Shown here piece by piece: positions 26,635-35,483 of a stretch of DNA of 64,000 nt (within the stretch, counting starts at the first letter, position 1; every line of letters starts with the position of its first letter). The translations under genes were made by a program, and so were the position numbers. The DNA is from Pararhizobium sp. IMCC21322 (GTDB taxonomy: Bacteria; Pseudomonadota; Alphaproteobacteria; Rhizobiales; GCA-2746425): NCBI RefSeq assembly GCF_030758295.1, contig NZ_CP132335.1, positions 682,001-746,000 of the forward strand. Reading direction: 5' to 3'. The notes beneath the pieces were generated by a model. That model was not told the origin of the DNA. It saw nothing but the letters and a program-made list of their open reading frames with translations, and ran no database searches.

Positions 26635-28125
26635 ATGCCGTTCTTCGAATTTATCACGCCGCTCTTCCTTCTGCTCATTGTTGGCGGCACATTCGTAGGC
26701 ATTATTTTTGGGGCGATCCCCGGCATGACCGCCACAATGGCAGTGGCAGTCTGCCTGCCGCTGACCTATCCGCTTGGTCTGGAAAATGGTCTGGCCCTGT
26801 TGCTGGGTCTTTATGTTGGCGGAATTTCAGGCGGGCTTGTGCCCGCAATCCTTCTCAACATTCCCGGCACGCCGTCTTCGATCACCACCACCTTTGATGG
26901 CTATCCCATGACCCAAAAGGGTGAGGGTGAAAAAGCGCTCAAAATTGGCATTTGTGCATCATTTGCTGGCGGCATCATTTCGCTGATCGCTCTGTATCTG
27001 TTTGCGCCCGCACTGGCGGATTTTGCGATCCGGTTTTCCTATGTGGAGAAATTCCTGATCATTCTGTTTGCGTTAAGTGTCATGGGTGCGCTTTCCACCA
27101 ACATGCTCATCGGCATCTTCTCCGGCTTTCTCGGTATTTTCATCAGCCTGATTGGAGCCTATGATATTTCCTCCGGCGGAAATGGCAAACACAGGCTCAT
27201 CCCGCCGGGCACGGAATACTGGCTGGACAGTGGGTTTTCGCTTCTGCCGGTTCTCATCGGCATTTTCGGCCTCAGCGCAATTTTGCATCAGGCAGAGGCT
27301 GGCATGCCGCCTGGCCTGTCGCGCGATAACGTTAAAATCGGCAAGTCTTCGAAGTTCTCGTTTTCCATCTTCAAAGGGCAGATCCTGAATGTAATACGGT
27401 CATCCGGCATCGGAACATTCGTCGGGATTCTGCCCGGTGTTGGCGGCTCTGCCGCCTCCATTCTGGCTTACACCAACGCCAAGACATTCTCCAAAAACCC
27501 GGAAAATTTTGGCAAGGGTGAACCGGCAGGCATCATTGCCTCTGAATCCGGAAACAACGGCTTAACCGGTGGTGCGCTGGTGCCACTGCTGTCGCTCGGC
27601 ATTCCCGGGGATTCGACAACCGCATTGCTGATCGGCGCCTTCACGCTGCAGGGAATTCAGGTCGGGCCGCTGTTTATCGGCAACAACCCACAGACATGGA
27701 CCGCCATGATCTTTGCAATGCTTATTGCCAATATCGTCATGTTCATGATGATGTTCTACGCAATCCGATATGTCGCGCTGATCGTTACCATCCCAAAGCA
27801 CATCCTGTTTCCCATCATTCTGATGATGTGCGTGATCGGCGCCTATACGATTAATTATGGCATCATGTTTGATGTCTGGACGCTTCTGATCTTCGGGTTG
27901 TTTGGCTGGCTGGCGCTGAAAATCCGGCTAGAAATCGCGCCCTTTATCATTGGCTTTATTCTCGGCCCCTCCGCAGAAATCTATTTCGTGAAAAGTCTGG
28001 AGTCTTTTGGAGATCTGTCGATCTTTTTCACGAAAAGTTGGATTGCAGTGTTGCTCTGGGTTTTGATCCTGGGGTCAATTGCCGGGTCTGCCTTTATCAA
28101 CAGCAAAGCCAGGCAAGCGGAATAA
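26635..28125 (+). CDS. tctA: Tripartite tricarboxylate transporter large permease subunit (TctA-like)
   Basis: The 496-aa protein has about 11-12 membrane segments and the duplicated TctA motif: GAIPGMTATMAVAVCLPLTY near residue 27 and GILPGVGGSAASILAYTNA near 265. The later block SGNNGLTGGALVPLLSLGIP is also typical of the family. It forms the transport channel with TctB and uses an ion gradient. A GTG at 26629 is only one base from the GAAAGG site, so the ATG at 26635 is preferred. It ends 66 bp before the LacI gene. With the dehydratase and DapA-like genes across the divergent promoter, it probably imports an aldonate or related acid. Confidence 0.92.
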   Translation: MPFFEFITPLFLLLIVGGTFVGIIFGAIPGMTATMAVAVCLPLTYPLGLENGLALLLGLYVGGISGGLVPAILLNIPGTPSSITTTFDGYPMTQKGEGEKALKIGICASFAGGIISLIALYLFAPALADFAIRFSYVEKFLIILFALSVMGALSTNMLIGIFSGFLGIFISLIGAYDISSGGNGKHRLIPPGTEYWLDSGFSLLPVLIGIFGLSAILHQAEAGMPPGLSRDNVKIGKSSKFSFSIFKGQILNVIRSSGIGTFVGILPGVGGSAASILAYTNAKTFSKNPENFGKGEPAGIIASESGNNGLTGGALVPLLSLGIPGDSTTALLIGAFTLQGIQVGPLFIGNNPQTWTAMIFAMLIANIVMFMMMFYAIRYVALIVTIPKHILFPIILMMCVIGAYTINYGIMFDVWTLLIFGLFGWLALKIRLEIAPFIIGFILGPSAEIYFVKSLESFGDLSIFFTKSWIAVLLWVLILGSIAGSAFINSKARQAE

Positions 28126-28190
28126 CACCGGTCTGGTTTTCCCGGTCCGGATATTATACACACCATCTCTAATTCATTGGGTAAGCGGCT

Positions 28191-29225
28191 TTGGGAAATT
28201 TGAGGACAGGAGGCGCGAGGGGAGGCCAGGCGAGTGGCCGCGTGACAATGGCAACCGTCGGGCGCATCGCCGGCGTGTCTCAAGTCACAGTCTCACGTGC
28301 GTTAAGTGATCCATCGAAGGTCTCATCGCTGACTTTGAAGAAGATTGAAGATGCCATCCACGCAACCGGCTTCGTTCCCAATGCGCTTGCCGGTGCGCTT
28401 GCCTCGCAGCAGAGCCACCTTGTATCTGCACTTGTTCCCTCGCTGACCAACATTGTCTATTCATCCGTGGTGAAAACATTCAGCCAGAGAATGCGGGAAT
28501 TCGGATATCAGATACTGCTTTCCGAAACAGGATTTGACCTTGCAGAAGAAGAGGTTTTTGTCTCGGGCCATTTGTCGAGGCAGCCGGATGCTGTTCTCCT
28601 GACCGGTATTCAACATTCAGCGCAGACTCGGCGAATGCTCCTTGGGGCAGGGATTCCGATCGTCGAAGTGTGGGACATCACAGCCTCTCCGATCGACATG
28701 TGTGTGGGCTTTTCCCATGCCGATGCCGGGCGCGCTGTTGCGGACTTTGCAATTGACGCTGGGTTTGCTTTCGGTGGGACAGTGACCGCCAATGATGAAC
28801 GCGCAAAATTGCGACGCGATTCTTTCACAAGCAGGTTTTTACAGAAAGAAGGACAGTCTGTTTCCGCCCATGATTGTCCCGGTGCTGCCAGCATGGGGGC
28901 AGGACGCGCAGCCCTTGCCGATTTGATTGATAATCAGGGACTGAAGTCCGGGATTGTGTTTTGCAGTTCGGATGTTTTGGCACAGGGGCTTTTGATTGAA
29001 GCCCATGCACGCGGCCTGAAAATACCGGGCGATCTGTCCATTGTCGGTTTCGGAGATCAGGAATTCGCCAAGGATCTGGAGCCGGCACTCACCACTGTTC
29101 GCGTTGATCGTGAACTTTTAGGACGAACGGCAGCTGATGCAATTCTCGCCAGGATTATGGGAACAGAATTCCCTCAGCCTGTTTCCGATCTTGGGTTTGA
29201 AATTGTGCGCCGAATGTCGGCATAA
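28191..29225 (+). CDS. LacI family transcriptional regulator
   Basis: The protein has an N-terminal LacI helix-turn-helix (MATVGRIAGVSQVTVSRAL, the last part being the recognition helix) and hinge region IEDAIHATGFVPNALAGALA. A periplasmic-binding-protein-like effector domain follows (about residues 80-340) with the GIVFCSSDVLAQG and LSIVGFGDQEFAKDL blocks. Starts are uncertain: TTG 28191 gives 344 aa, while GTG 28242 or ATG 28248 give a shorter N-terminus closer to the usual LacI length. It follows tctA and probably represses both the transporter and the divergent dehydratase operon through the palindromes at 24890 and 24988. The effector is probably the sugar acid or a breakdown product. 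Confidence 0.88.
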   Translation: MGNLRTGGARGGQASGRVTMATVGRIAGVSQVTVSRALSDPSKVSSLTLKKIEDAIHATGFVPNALAGALASQQSHLVSALVPSLTNIVYSSVVKTFSQRMREFGYQILLSETGFDLAEEEVFVSGHLSRQPDAVLLTGIQHSAQTRRMLLGAGIPIVEVWDITASPIDMCVGFSHADAGRAVADFAIDAGFAFGGTVTANDERAKLRRDSFTSRFLQKEGQSVSAHDCPGAASMGAGRAALADLIDNQGLKSGIVFCSSDVLAQGLLIEAHARGLKIPGDLSIVGFGDQEFAKDLEPALTTVRVDRELLGRTAADAILARIMGTEFPQPVSDLGFEIVRRMSA

Positions 29226-29258
29226 AATACCTGGCGGATGATGCGACTGTCTGGAAAC

Positions 29259-30110
29259 TCATTTCTTGATGGCCCCCATTGTGAGGCCGCGAACGAGATG
29301 TTTCTGCATCAATAAAATGAAAATAAATGCCGGAACGAGCGCAGAAGTGCCGAGCGCAGTGGTAAATCCAGAGAGTCCCCAACCTGGCAGGATACTCATC
29401 TTGACCGGGATCGTTGTGATTGAGTTTGTCAGAAAAATAGCGAGCAAAAACTCGGTCCAGGAAAAAATGAAACACAGGAGCGCGGTTGATGCCACGCCGC
29501 CTCTGATCATTGGCAATAGAACCAATTTGAAAGATTGAAACCGGGTCGCGCCATCAATCATGGCTGCGTCTTCAATTTCAATTGGAACATCATCAATGAA
29601 AGACTTCAGCAGCAATATGGCAATGGGCAGATTGATCACGGTATGGGCGACAATCAATCCCAGATGAGTGTTGAGAATACCGAGATCGCGGTAGAGCAAC
29701 ACAAGAGGGATGACGATGGCAATTGGCGGCAGACATCTGAGCGTTACAAGCCAATATTGCAGTCTATGCACACCGCGATTTATCAAACGCGATAAAGCAT
29801 AGGCTGCCCATAGTGCAATTGACGTTGTCAGAATAGTTGATGCCACCGCAACAATGGTGGACGAGGCAATGGAAGCCCGGCCGTCAAATATTTCAAACTC
29901 GCCAAATTGACCCAATACGGTGATCAGATAATTATCAAAGGTCGGATTAAAATCGAACCAGATAACATCATGACGGTTAAACCAAACGGACATTGGTTTG
30001 ATTGAACTCAGCGCCCACCAAAAAATTGGAAACATGAAAACCGCAACCACTGCGATAGACAATAAATAACGTAAGAAAGTGGCCAGAGATTTTGCGATTG
30101 TCACGTCCAT
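29259..30110 (-). CDS. Orphan sugar ABC transporter permease (MalG/CUT1 type)
   Basis: The 283-aa protein has six membrane helices and the CUT1 inner-permease motif IEDAAMIDGATRFQSFKLVLL near residue 190, the loop that contacts the ATPase. Family members always work with a second permease, a binding protein and an ATPase. None is adjacent: the gene is convergent with the LacI gene, and upstream (higher coordinates) there is only about 217 bp of non-coding DNA before a tRNA fragment. The operon has therefore probably lost its upstream genes, or an insertion has separated them. The gene itself looks intact. Starts with ATG at 30110. Confidence 0.85.
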   Translation of the reverse strand: MDVTIAKSLATFLRYLLSIAVVAVFMFPIFWWALSSIKPMSVWFNRHDVIWFDFNPTFDNYLITVLGQFGEFEIFDGRASIASSTIVAVASTILTTSIALWAAYALSRLINRGVHRLQYWLVTLRCLPPIAIVIPLVLLYRDLGILNTHLGLIVAHTVINLPIAILLLKSFIDDVPIEIEDAAMIDGATRFQSFKLVLLPMIRGGVASTALLCFIFSWTEFLLAIFLTNSITTIPVKMSILPGWGLSGFTTALGTSALVPAFIFILLMQKHLVRGLTMGAIKK

Positions 30111-30423
30111 TCAGTTTTACGCAGGCAGCTGAATTTTACGATGTAACAGTCGCTTTTACATCAGAAAACTGCAAATTCTTGCATAGGCCGAGACGCTCGT
30201 GGCGATCAATATCAATGAATTGGAGACCATTCGGCTTATCTTCATGCTATTTACATATCAATCAGAGGAAGCAGGCCGGTGGGCGTCAAACCGATTCCAG
30301 CCATCTGAATGAAAAAGTAATCAAATTATGGTGGACCGGTGGGGATTCGAACCAGTGAACTATGTCTTCAGGCCGGACAAAAGCTGCCTTTCACTAAGTC
30401 CGGCACCTGACTTCTGCACAGGA
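30111..30423. other. 313-bp gap holding the tRNA fragment and no gene
   Basis: Between the orphan permease start and the YraQ/ArsP-like permease stop I see the tRNA 3-prime fragment (30327-30352) and, 22 bp beyond it, an imperfect inverted repeat GCCGGAC/GTCCGGC with a 19-nt spacer (30373-30405). There is no U run for a terminator and no coding frame with a ribosome-binding site. A small frame starting at 30328 uses the tRNA fragment as its start and is rejected. Confidence 0.5.
30327..30352 (-). repeat. 3-prime tRNA fragment (T-loop, acceptor strand and CCA), probable attachment-site remnant
   Basis: On the minus strand these 26 bases read as a T loop beginning GGTTCGAATC, the rest of the T stem, an acceptor 3-prime strand CCGGTCC, discriminator A and CCA. 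The part that should precede it (5-prime T stem, anticodon arm, D arm, 5-prime acceptor strand GGACCGG) is not found in the next 90 bases. This is the usual look of an att site left by a tRNA-targeting integrase, where only the tRNA 3-prime end is duplicated. The acceptor sequence would suit a tRNA-Ser, but this is tentative. No integrase is in the window. Confidence 0.6.
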
Positions 30424-31446
30424 TCAAACAACCCATTCGAAAAGGTATCCCGCTGCCAGAGATCCAACGACCGCAAGGCCCAGATACAGAAGGAACGGTT
30501 TCAGCTTCAGGATCGGAGCAATGGCCATTGCACCCCAGATGCTGACCACACCACCGGATACCATGAATGCCATGGCCGCGCCTGAAGACATGCCGTTCTC
30601 AATCAGGCTTCTGGCCAGAGGCAGTGCCGCATAGCCGTCGATGTAAGCGGGCGCACCGACGAAGACTGCAGCGGGGATTGCCCACCACTGGTCCTGGCCC
30701 ACGTAACTGGCAAGCGATCCGGGTGTCAGCGTTGCATTCAGCGCATATTCTGCGGCAAACGCCGGGGTCAGGCAGATGAGGATCAGTCTGGTTGTGGCCC
30801 AGGCCTGATTGGTAAAAGAGGTCCATCGGCTCTGCGTCCGCCAGAGCCAAGGGTCGAACGGCAGATCCGCACCGCAGCGCGCAGTGCTCAATTGGCGGGC
30901 AAGCCCGGTGTCGCGGAGTGCATTTTGAGCCCAGGCCCGCCGCGCAAACAGAGCTGTCACAGCGCCTCCGAACAGGCCCAGACCGAACGCTGCCACTGTC
31001 TTGCCCACGGCAAAAGACAGGCCTAGGGTGGCGACGGTTGTGGCCAGCATGGCGGGATCGGTGACGGGAGATGACAGCCAGAAAGCCATGATCGGAGCCA
31101 GTGGTATACCCGCCGCCAAGAGGCCTGCCATCAACGGCAGTACCGTCACCCCGCAAACGGGCGTGATGGCGCCAATCAGCGACGCAGCCACAATCGTCCG
31201 AGCGGTTCGCCCTTCAAATGCGCGAGAGATATGAGCATCTGCGCCGCTTGCGATGATCCATGCTGCGACCAGGATACCGGGCACGACAATCGGCGCGACA
31301 AAGACCAGACCCCAGACAATAAACTTCACCGCAGGAACGATGTGCGCCGGCCAGATCGCGGCAATCACCAATAGTGTTCCTGCGCCCAATACTCCAAGGA
31401 TATGGGGGCGGTATGTTCGCGGTACGGTGGTTGTTTGGTCGGGCAT
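30424..31446 (-). CDS. Permease of the YraQ/ArsP (DUF318) family
   Basis: The 340-aa protein has about nine hydrophobic segments. Family blocks include the first-half SLIGAITPVCGVTVLPLMAGLL near residue 95, with the TPVCG motif, and SSPVTDPAMLATTVATLG near 130. The second half mirrors it (GAPAYIDGYAALPLARSLI, AMAFMVSGGVVSIWG). Members with TP-C-G motifs include the organoarsenical exporter ArsP and uncharacterised YraQ proteins. Divergent from a LysR regulator 85 bp away, it is a likely regulated exporter, but no arsenic genes are nearby, so arsenic resistance is not claimed. Starts with ATG at 31446 preceded by GGAG. Confidence 0.8.
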   Translation of the reverse strand: MPDQTTTVPRTYRPHILGVLGAGTLLVIAAIWPAHIVPAVKFIVWGLVFVAPIVVPGILVAAWIIASGADAHISRAFEGRTARTIVAASLIGAITPVCGVTVLPLMAGLLAAGIPLAPIMAFWLSSPVTDPAMLATTVATLGLSFAVGKTVAAFGLGLFGGAVTALFARRAWAQNALRDTGLARQLSTARCGADLPFDPWLWRTQSRWTSFTNQAWATTRLILICLTPAFAAEYALNATLTPGSLASYVGQDQWWAIPAAVFVGAPAYIDGYAALPLARSLIENGMSSGAAMAFMVSGGVVSIWGAMAIAPILKLKPFLLYLGLAVVGSLAAGYLFEWVV

Positions 31447-31531
31447 GGTGGGCTCCTCAATACTTGCAAGATAGAGTGAGGAATGTCATATATAAATCGA
31501 ATAGTTTAAATATCAGCCATTGGAAAAACAG

Positions 31532-32380
31532 ATGGAATGTCTCGACAGCGAGCTTCTGCGCACCTTCATCGCGGTCACCAAAGCAGGCAGCGTCACCGAT
31601 GGTGCTGCACAAATCCATCGCTCCCAATCGGCCACCAGTCTTCAGATCAAGCGTTTGGAAACCATCATTGGACGCGCCGTCTTTGAGCGGCACGGGCGCG
31701 GTGTGGTATTGACCGAAACCGGGCGATATCTGCTTCCGGTCGCCGACGAAGTGACCGCACGTTTGGATGGCGCGCTTCGCGATATGTCCCAACAGGCAGT
31801 GCGCGGGAAATTGAGGCTTGGTATTCCGGACGATCACGGGCGTGCCAAACTGGCGCAGATCATAGCCACCTTTACCCGTGCTCACCCTCAGGTCGAACTG
31901 GAGGTCACCTGCGCCTTGAGTCCCGAATTTCCTGATGCGCTGGAAAAGGGCCGTCTTGATATGGCCGTCTATGAGGTCGAGCACCCGGCACAGGGAGAAG
32001 AGCTTCTCTGTGAAGATCCGACGTGCTGGGTTGCATCGGATCACACCGACTTTTCCGCGACCGTCCCACTTCCTGTTGCCTTGTTTGACCATGCTTGTTG
32101 GTGGCGCGACGCAGCGATTGCATCATTGCAGGCGCGGGGCAGGCCCTTTCGGGTGGTTTACTCAAGCCAAAGCGTGTCCGGGGTGATCGCCGCAGTTGAG
32201 GCCGGTGTGGCGGTTGGCCTTGTCGGGCGCTCCTCTATCAAGCCCGGCCTGTCCAGGGTGTCCTCCGCGTTCGGTTTTGACCCGACGCCAACATCCAAGC
32301 TCGTTCTGGCAACAGGCAACTTGCAAAATCCCGATCTCATAATTGCAATGAAATCGGCCATTCGGTCAGCACTGAATTGA
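31532..32380 (+). CDS. LysR family transcriptional regulator
   Basis: The 282-aa protein has an N-terminal LysR winged helix (LLRTFIAVTKAGSVTDGAAQ, then IHRSQSATSLQIKRLE) and a C-terminal type 2 periplasmic-binding fold with RGKLRLGIPDDHG near 94 and AGVAVGLVGRSSI near 232. The effector lobe is similar to regulators of the Glu/aromatic class; no ligand is inferred. The ATG at 31532 is preferred over the TTG at 31520. It is divergent from the YraQ/ArsP-like permease and probably controls it. A damaged copy of its last 220 bp or so lies downstream at 33297-33424. Confidence 0.87.
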   Translation: MECLDSELLRTFIAVTKAGSVTDGAAQIHRSQSATSLQIKRLETIIGRAVFERHGRGVVLTETGRYLLPVADEVTARLDGALRDMSQQAVRGKLRLGIPDDHGRAKLAQIIATFTRAHPQVELEVTCALSPEFPDALEKGRLDMAVYEVEHPAQGEELLCEDPTCWVASDHTDFSATVPLPVALFDHACWWRDAAIASLQARGRPFRVVYSSQSVSGVIAAVEAGVAVGLVGRSSIKPGLSRVSSAFGFDPTPTSKLVLATGNLQNPDLIIAMKSAIRSALN

Positions 32381-32679
32381 AAAATTCAGACCGGACATGG
32401 GCAGCACTCCGCTGCTACATATTATCAGAACTCTGTTAGTCGCCTTTCTCAACAGGCAGGTCTGAAGCCGCCAAGTTGAGAGCCATTGCGTCATAGCTTC
32501 TTCATTCGCAACCTATTCGGTAACCTGAATTGTTGAGCAACTGTTCTCAGCGCAAATTAATCTGTTCTTAGGCCAAAAAACATTGGCTCGTAGCGGTGTG
32601 CAAAAGATGGCGGAAATTGCGTGGAAATAAGCTAATATGGCGAGGCTGTGGGGGGCTCTTCCAATGAGAGGACGTCTCG

Positions 32680-33171
32680 ATGAGTACGCAAAATATCATT
32701 ATTCAACAGCCGCAACCCTTCGATCTGGTGGGAAGCGACATACTGATCGCCGGGATTGCCGTTGCCTTTGAGGGCACGCTGACCATCAATGTGAGCGAGG
32801 GGCATGACGAGTATGCGTCTTTCACCACCGTTGGTTCGCTCGCCCTGAAACAATTTCAGGGCCACATCGCCATTCCTGCAACCAATTCCTTTCAACTCAG
32901 TCGCCTGTTTGTGCGGCTGGCAGATGACACAGGGAATGAGGATGGCCCTGCAATTACAATCCCGGTTCTGTTCGGGCCCAAAATTCTGCCCGGTTATACA
33001 GGATACCGGAACTACACGGTGGTTTCGGGAGACAATTTGACGAAAATTGCGCAAAGCGAATACGGCAACAATGACTTTCAGCCTATCTTGCAAGCGAACC
33101 AAAATATCATCAGCGATCCGAACCTGATCCTGGTCGGTCAGACATTGCGCATTCCCCGCAATGACACGTGA
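32680..33171 (+). CDS. Gmad2-like immunoglobulin domain plus LysM protein
   Basis: The 163-aa protein combines a beta-sandwich domain (about residues 8-98) of the type found in Gmad2 modules, with IAGIAVAFEGTLTINV and later RLADDTGNEDGPAITIPV, with a C-terminal LysM (about 108-158: YTVVSGDNLTKIAQSEYGN, then PNLILVGQTLRIP). LysM binds N-acetylglucosamine polymers such as peptidoglycan. No signal peptide or membrane helix is visible, so the location is uncertain, although LysM usually acts in the envelope. The 299 bp upstream are otherwise empty. It sits between the LysR gene and a decayed duplicate of the LysR 3-prime end. A 9-bp inverted repeat at 33208-33241 may terminate it. Confidence 0.8.
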   Translation: MSTQNIIIQQPQPFDLVGSDILIAGIAVAFEGTLTINVSEGHDEYASFTTVGSLALKQFQGHIAIPATNSFQLSRLFVRLADDTGNEDGPAITIPVLFGPKILPGYTGYRNYTVVSGDNLTKIAQSEYGNNDFQPILQANQNIISDPNLILVGQTLRIPRNDT

Positions 33172-33207
33172 TCATGGTGTAGCGGCATGTGGTGATTAGG
33201 ATGTGAG

Positions 33208-33241
33208 CGCCGTCAGTGGATAATGACGCCTGCTGACGGCG
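33208..33241 (+). terminator. Inverted repeat after the LysM gene, possible terminator
   Basis: CGCCGTCAG (33208-33216) and CTGACGGCG (33233-33241) form a perfect 9-bp stem with a 16-nt loop, 37 bp after the LysM stop. No clear U run follows, so termination is plausible rather than certain. Confidence 0.45.
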
Positions 33242-33296
33242 GCCGTTTCCAGTCTTTTCTGTTGGATGCCCACACATCACCACAGACGCCATATGC

Positions 33297-33424
33297 TACT
33301 CAAGCCAAAGCGTGTCCGGGATGTCTTCAGCGTTCGGTTTTGACCCGACACCAACATCCAAGCTGGTACTGGCAACAGGCGACTTGCAAAATCCAGATCT
33401 CACAATTGCGATGAATTCGGCCAT
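33297..33424 (+). pseudogene. Decayed partial copy of the LysR regulator 3-prime end
   Basis: Bases 33297-33424 repeat the 3-prime part of the LysR gene at 32159-32356 in the same orientation. About 24 bp match 32159-32182, then about 76 bp of the original are missing, then about 110 bp match 32259 onward at roughly 90 percent by eye. The reading frame is not maintained as a gene and there is no start. The two copies flank the LysM gene, which points to a tandem duplication with partial deletion or recombination between homologous segments. Confidence 0.75.
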
Positions 33425-33451
33425 ATTTGACTGCAGTCATCCCGAAATATG

Positions 33452-34651
33452 TCAGGAGATTTGATCGGGCGAAATCTGTCTGAGCATGCTGCGCCGGGCG
33501 AGTTCCATACCAAATCCGGGCGCGTCGGGGATTTCCAGACGGCCATTCACTGGAACAGGCTCGCCTTCCATCAATGTGCCGAAAACGGGCAGGATTGAGC
33601 GGCCGTCAGCGCTGGCAGCGACATATTCGCAAAAAGCGGGTTCAGTGCGGCTTGCAATGAAATGATAGGAATAGGGGCCGCTGCCATGGGGCACGATGGG
33701 AACGTCATAGGCTCCGGCATGGGCTGCAATCCGCAGTGTTTCGGACAGGCCGCCTACCCACATCACATCCGGCTGGAGGATGTCGAGCAAGCGGTCCTCG
33801 ATCAGTTTCCGGAACCCGTAACGGGTATATTCATGCTCACCCGTTGTCCATTTCAAGCCGGGGTGGGCCTGTCGCAGCCTTCGGTAGCCCTCATTGTCTT
33901 CGGGGGAAAGCGGTTCTTCCCACCAATAGATGTCCAACTCGGCGCATGCGGTGGCAAGGCGGCTTGCATAGGGCACATCAAGCGACATGTAGCAATCCAC
34001 CATCAGCGGAAAACCCGGACCAATCGCTTCGCGCTGACTTTTGAGAAACGCGACGTTTCTCTGAAGTCCGGCCTCACCATCGAACGGGCCTTCGGGCAAG
34101 GGGACCTTGGCGCCCCAAAATCCCATTTCCTTGATGGCAGCGGCATCGGGTCCGGTACAGTAGAATTCTATTTCGTTGCGGACCTTGCCACCAATCAGAT
34201 TGAAGACCGGCTCGTCCCGAACTTTGCCGTTCAAATCCCAAAGAGCAAGGTCCACTGCACTGATAGCCAGAATGGGGATGCCTTTGCGCCCGTATGGCAG
34301 GCTTGAGCGGTACATCTGATCCCAGATCAGATTGATATTGCGCGCATCCTGACCAACGATGAATCGGCTGAAATGGTTGGCAATAATCCAGGCCGCCGGT
34401 ACGCCGCCGCTTCCCGTCGCAACCCCGGTCTTGCCTGATTCTGTTTCCAGTTCGACGACAATGCTGTCGAGAGCGTTGATGCCCCAGCTAGAGCGTCGAG
34501 CGCGATAAGGGGCGTGGCCGGACATCGGATTTGCGATCAGACTATCGACCAGCCAGTGCTCGGACTTTCCCTGCTGAAAATAGGTGCCGGCCTCGGAGCT
34601 GGGTTCGACCACGTAAACGCGCATATCCTTGATGCGGAAATCCTTGTTCAT
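33452..34651 (-). CDS. rhmD: Enolase-superfamily sugar-acid dehydratase, L-rhamnonate dehydratase-like
   Basis: The 399-aa protein is a mandelate racemase/muconate lactonising enzyme type dehydratase. It has a capping N-terminal domain and an alpha/beta barrel whose metal ligands appear as PLMVDCYMSLD near 210, YWWEEPLSPED near 240 and WTTGEHEYTRYGF near 267 (Asp, Glu, Glu). The catalytic His is expected in IVPHGSGPYSYHF near 325. The TGEHEYTRYGF block is typical of L-rhamnonate dehydratase (RhmD), which yields 2-keto-3-deoxy-L-rhamnonate. It overlaps the GntR gene by 4 bp and is the last gene of a minus-strand operon with a lactonase and a second superfamily member. The substrate call rests on similarity and context. 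Confidence 0.8.
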   Translation of the reverse strand: MNKDFRIKDMRVYVVEPSSEAGTYFQQGKSEHWLVDSLIANPMSGHAPYRARRSSWGINALDSIVVELETESGKTGVATGSGGVPAAWIIANHFSRFIVGQDARNINLIWDQMYRSSLPYGRKGIPILAISAVDLALWDLNGKVRDEPVFNLIGGKVRNEIEFYCTGPDAAAIKEMGFWGAKVPLPEGPFDGEAGLQRNVAFLKSQREAIGPGFPLMVDCYMSLDVPYASRLATACAELDIYWWEEPLSPEDNEGYRRLRQAHPGLKWTTGEHEYTRYGFRKLIEDRLLDILQPDVMWVGGLSETLRIAAHAGAYDVPIVPHGSGPYSYHFIASRTEPAFCEYVAASADGRSILPVFGTLMEGEPVPVNGRLEIPDAPGFGMELARRSMLRQISPDQIS

Positions 34652-35463
34652 TTATCGCTTTCTGCGTGCTTTTGGGTGAAGTCAATGGCCCGTCTGGTTG
34701 TTTCCGACACGTGTTCAAGGTGCATGCGATAGGTTCGGGCAGCCCTTTCCGCGTCACCTTCCAGAACAGCGTCTGCCACTTCGATATGCTGGCTTACCGA
34801 GAGTTCGATCACCCCAGGCAAGGCACTTGCAATCCGGCGCATATCAAGTCCCAGATCATACAGGCTCTGTGCCAGATCCGCGAGAAGCCGGTGCTTTGAG
34901 CCTTCGTTCAAAGAGCGGTGGAATTCGATGTCGAGAAGTCTGAACGCTGCGGGATCGTTGTAGAATTCACGACCGTCCAGCGCGAGCTGCATAATGCGCT
35001 TCCGCTGCGCATCTGTGGCGTTAACGGCGCAAAGGCGCGTCAGCTCAAGATCAATCAATGCGCGGGCTTCGAAATGTTCCTTGAGGTCATAATCGTTCAC
35101 CGACAACATTGCGTTGAACGGGGCAGCCATGCGCGTGGGTGATAGATCGGTGACGGTGTAACGTCCACCCTGACGGCTTTCCAGAACCCCCATCAGCGTG
35201 AGCGCTTTCAATGCTTCGCGCAGTGGCGGGCGCGAGATGCCAAAGGCGACGCACATCTTGGCTTCGGTCGGCAATTTGTCAGCCGATTTCAAATTGCCGC
35301 TTTTTATCATTGCCATAATGCGGGAGGTGACTTGTTCGGAGATTGATTTCCTTTCCAGCGTGCCCCCCAACTGCTTTGTGTCAGCCATGTCCGGCACACC
35401 GCCGGCGGCTGCTGCGAAAACAGCTTCGACGTTGGGGTCAGGCGGCAGTGGGTTGGTAGGCAT
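34648..35463 (-). CDS. GntR family regulator, FadR/FCD subfamily
   Basis: The 271-aa protein has an N-terminal winged helix (SEQVTSRIMAMIKSGNLKSA, then DKLPTEAKMCVAFGISRPPLREALKAL) and a C-terminal helical FCD effector domain (about 110-255) with DYDLKEHFEARALIDLELT and the metal-binding His region near FHRSLNEGSKH. ATG 35463, with GGAG upstream, is preferred over TTG 35487, which would overlap the lactonase by 4 bp. FCD regulators control sugar-acid operons and respond to pathway acids. It probably binds TTGTCTGACAA at 37921, which fits the FadR-family core TNGTNNNACNA, between the two divergent operons of this locus. Confidence 0.88.
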   Translation of the reverse strand: MPTNPLPPDPNVEAVFAAAAGGVPDMADTKQLGGTLERKSISEQVTSRIMAMIKSGNLKSADKLPTEAKMCVAFGISRPPLREALKALTLMGVLESRQGGRYTVTDLSPTRMAAPFNAMLSVNDYDLKEHFEARALIDLELTRLCAVNATDAQRKRIMQLALDGREFYNDPAAFRLLDIEFHRSLNEGSKHRLLADLAQSLYDLGLDMRRIASALPGVIELSVSQHIEVADAVLEGDAERAARTYRMHLEHVSETTRRAIDFTQKHAESDK

Positions 35464-35483
35464 GGCTGAGTTCTCCGATTCTA

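Noticed and set aside
30327-30420. Complete tRNA gene
   Set aside because: Only the T loop, acceptor 3-prime strand and CCA are present; T stem 5-prime strand does not pair and no GGACCGG 5-prime acceptor strand is found.
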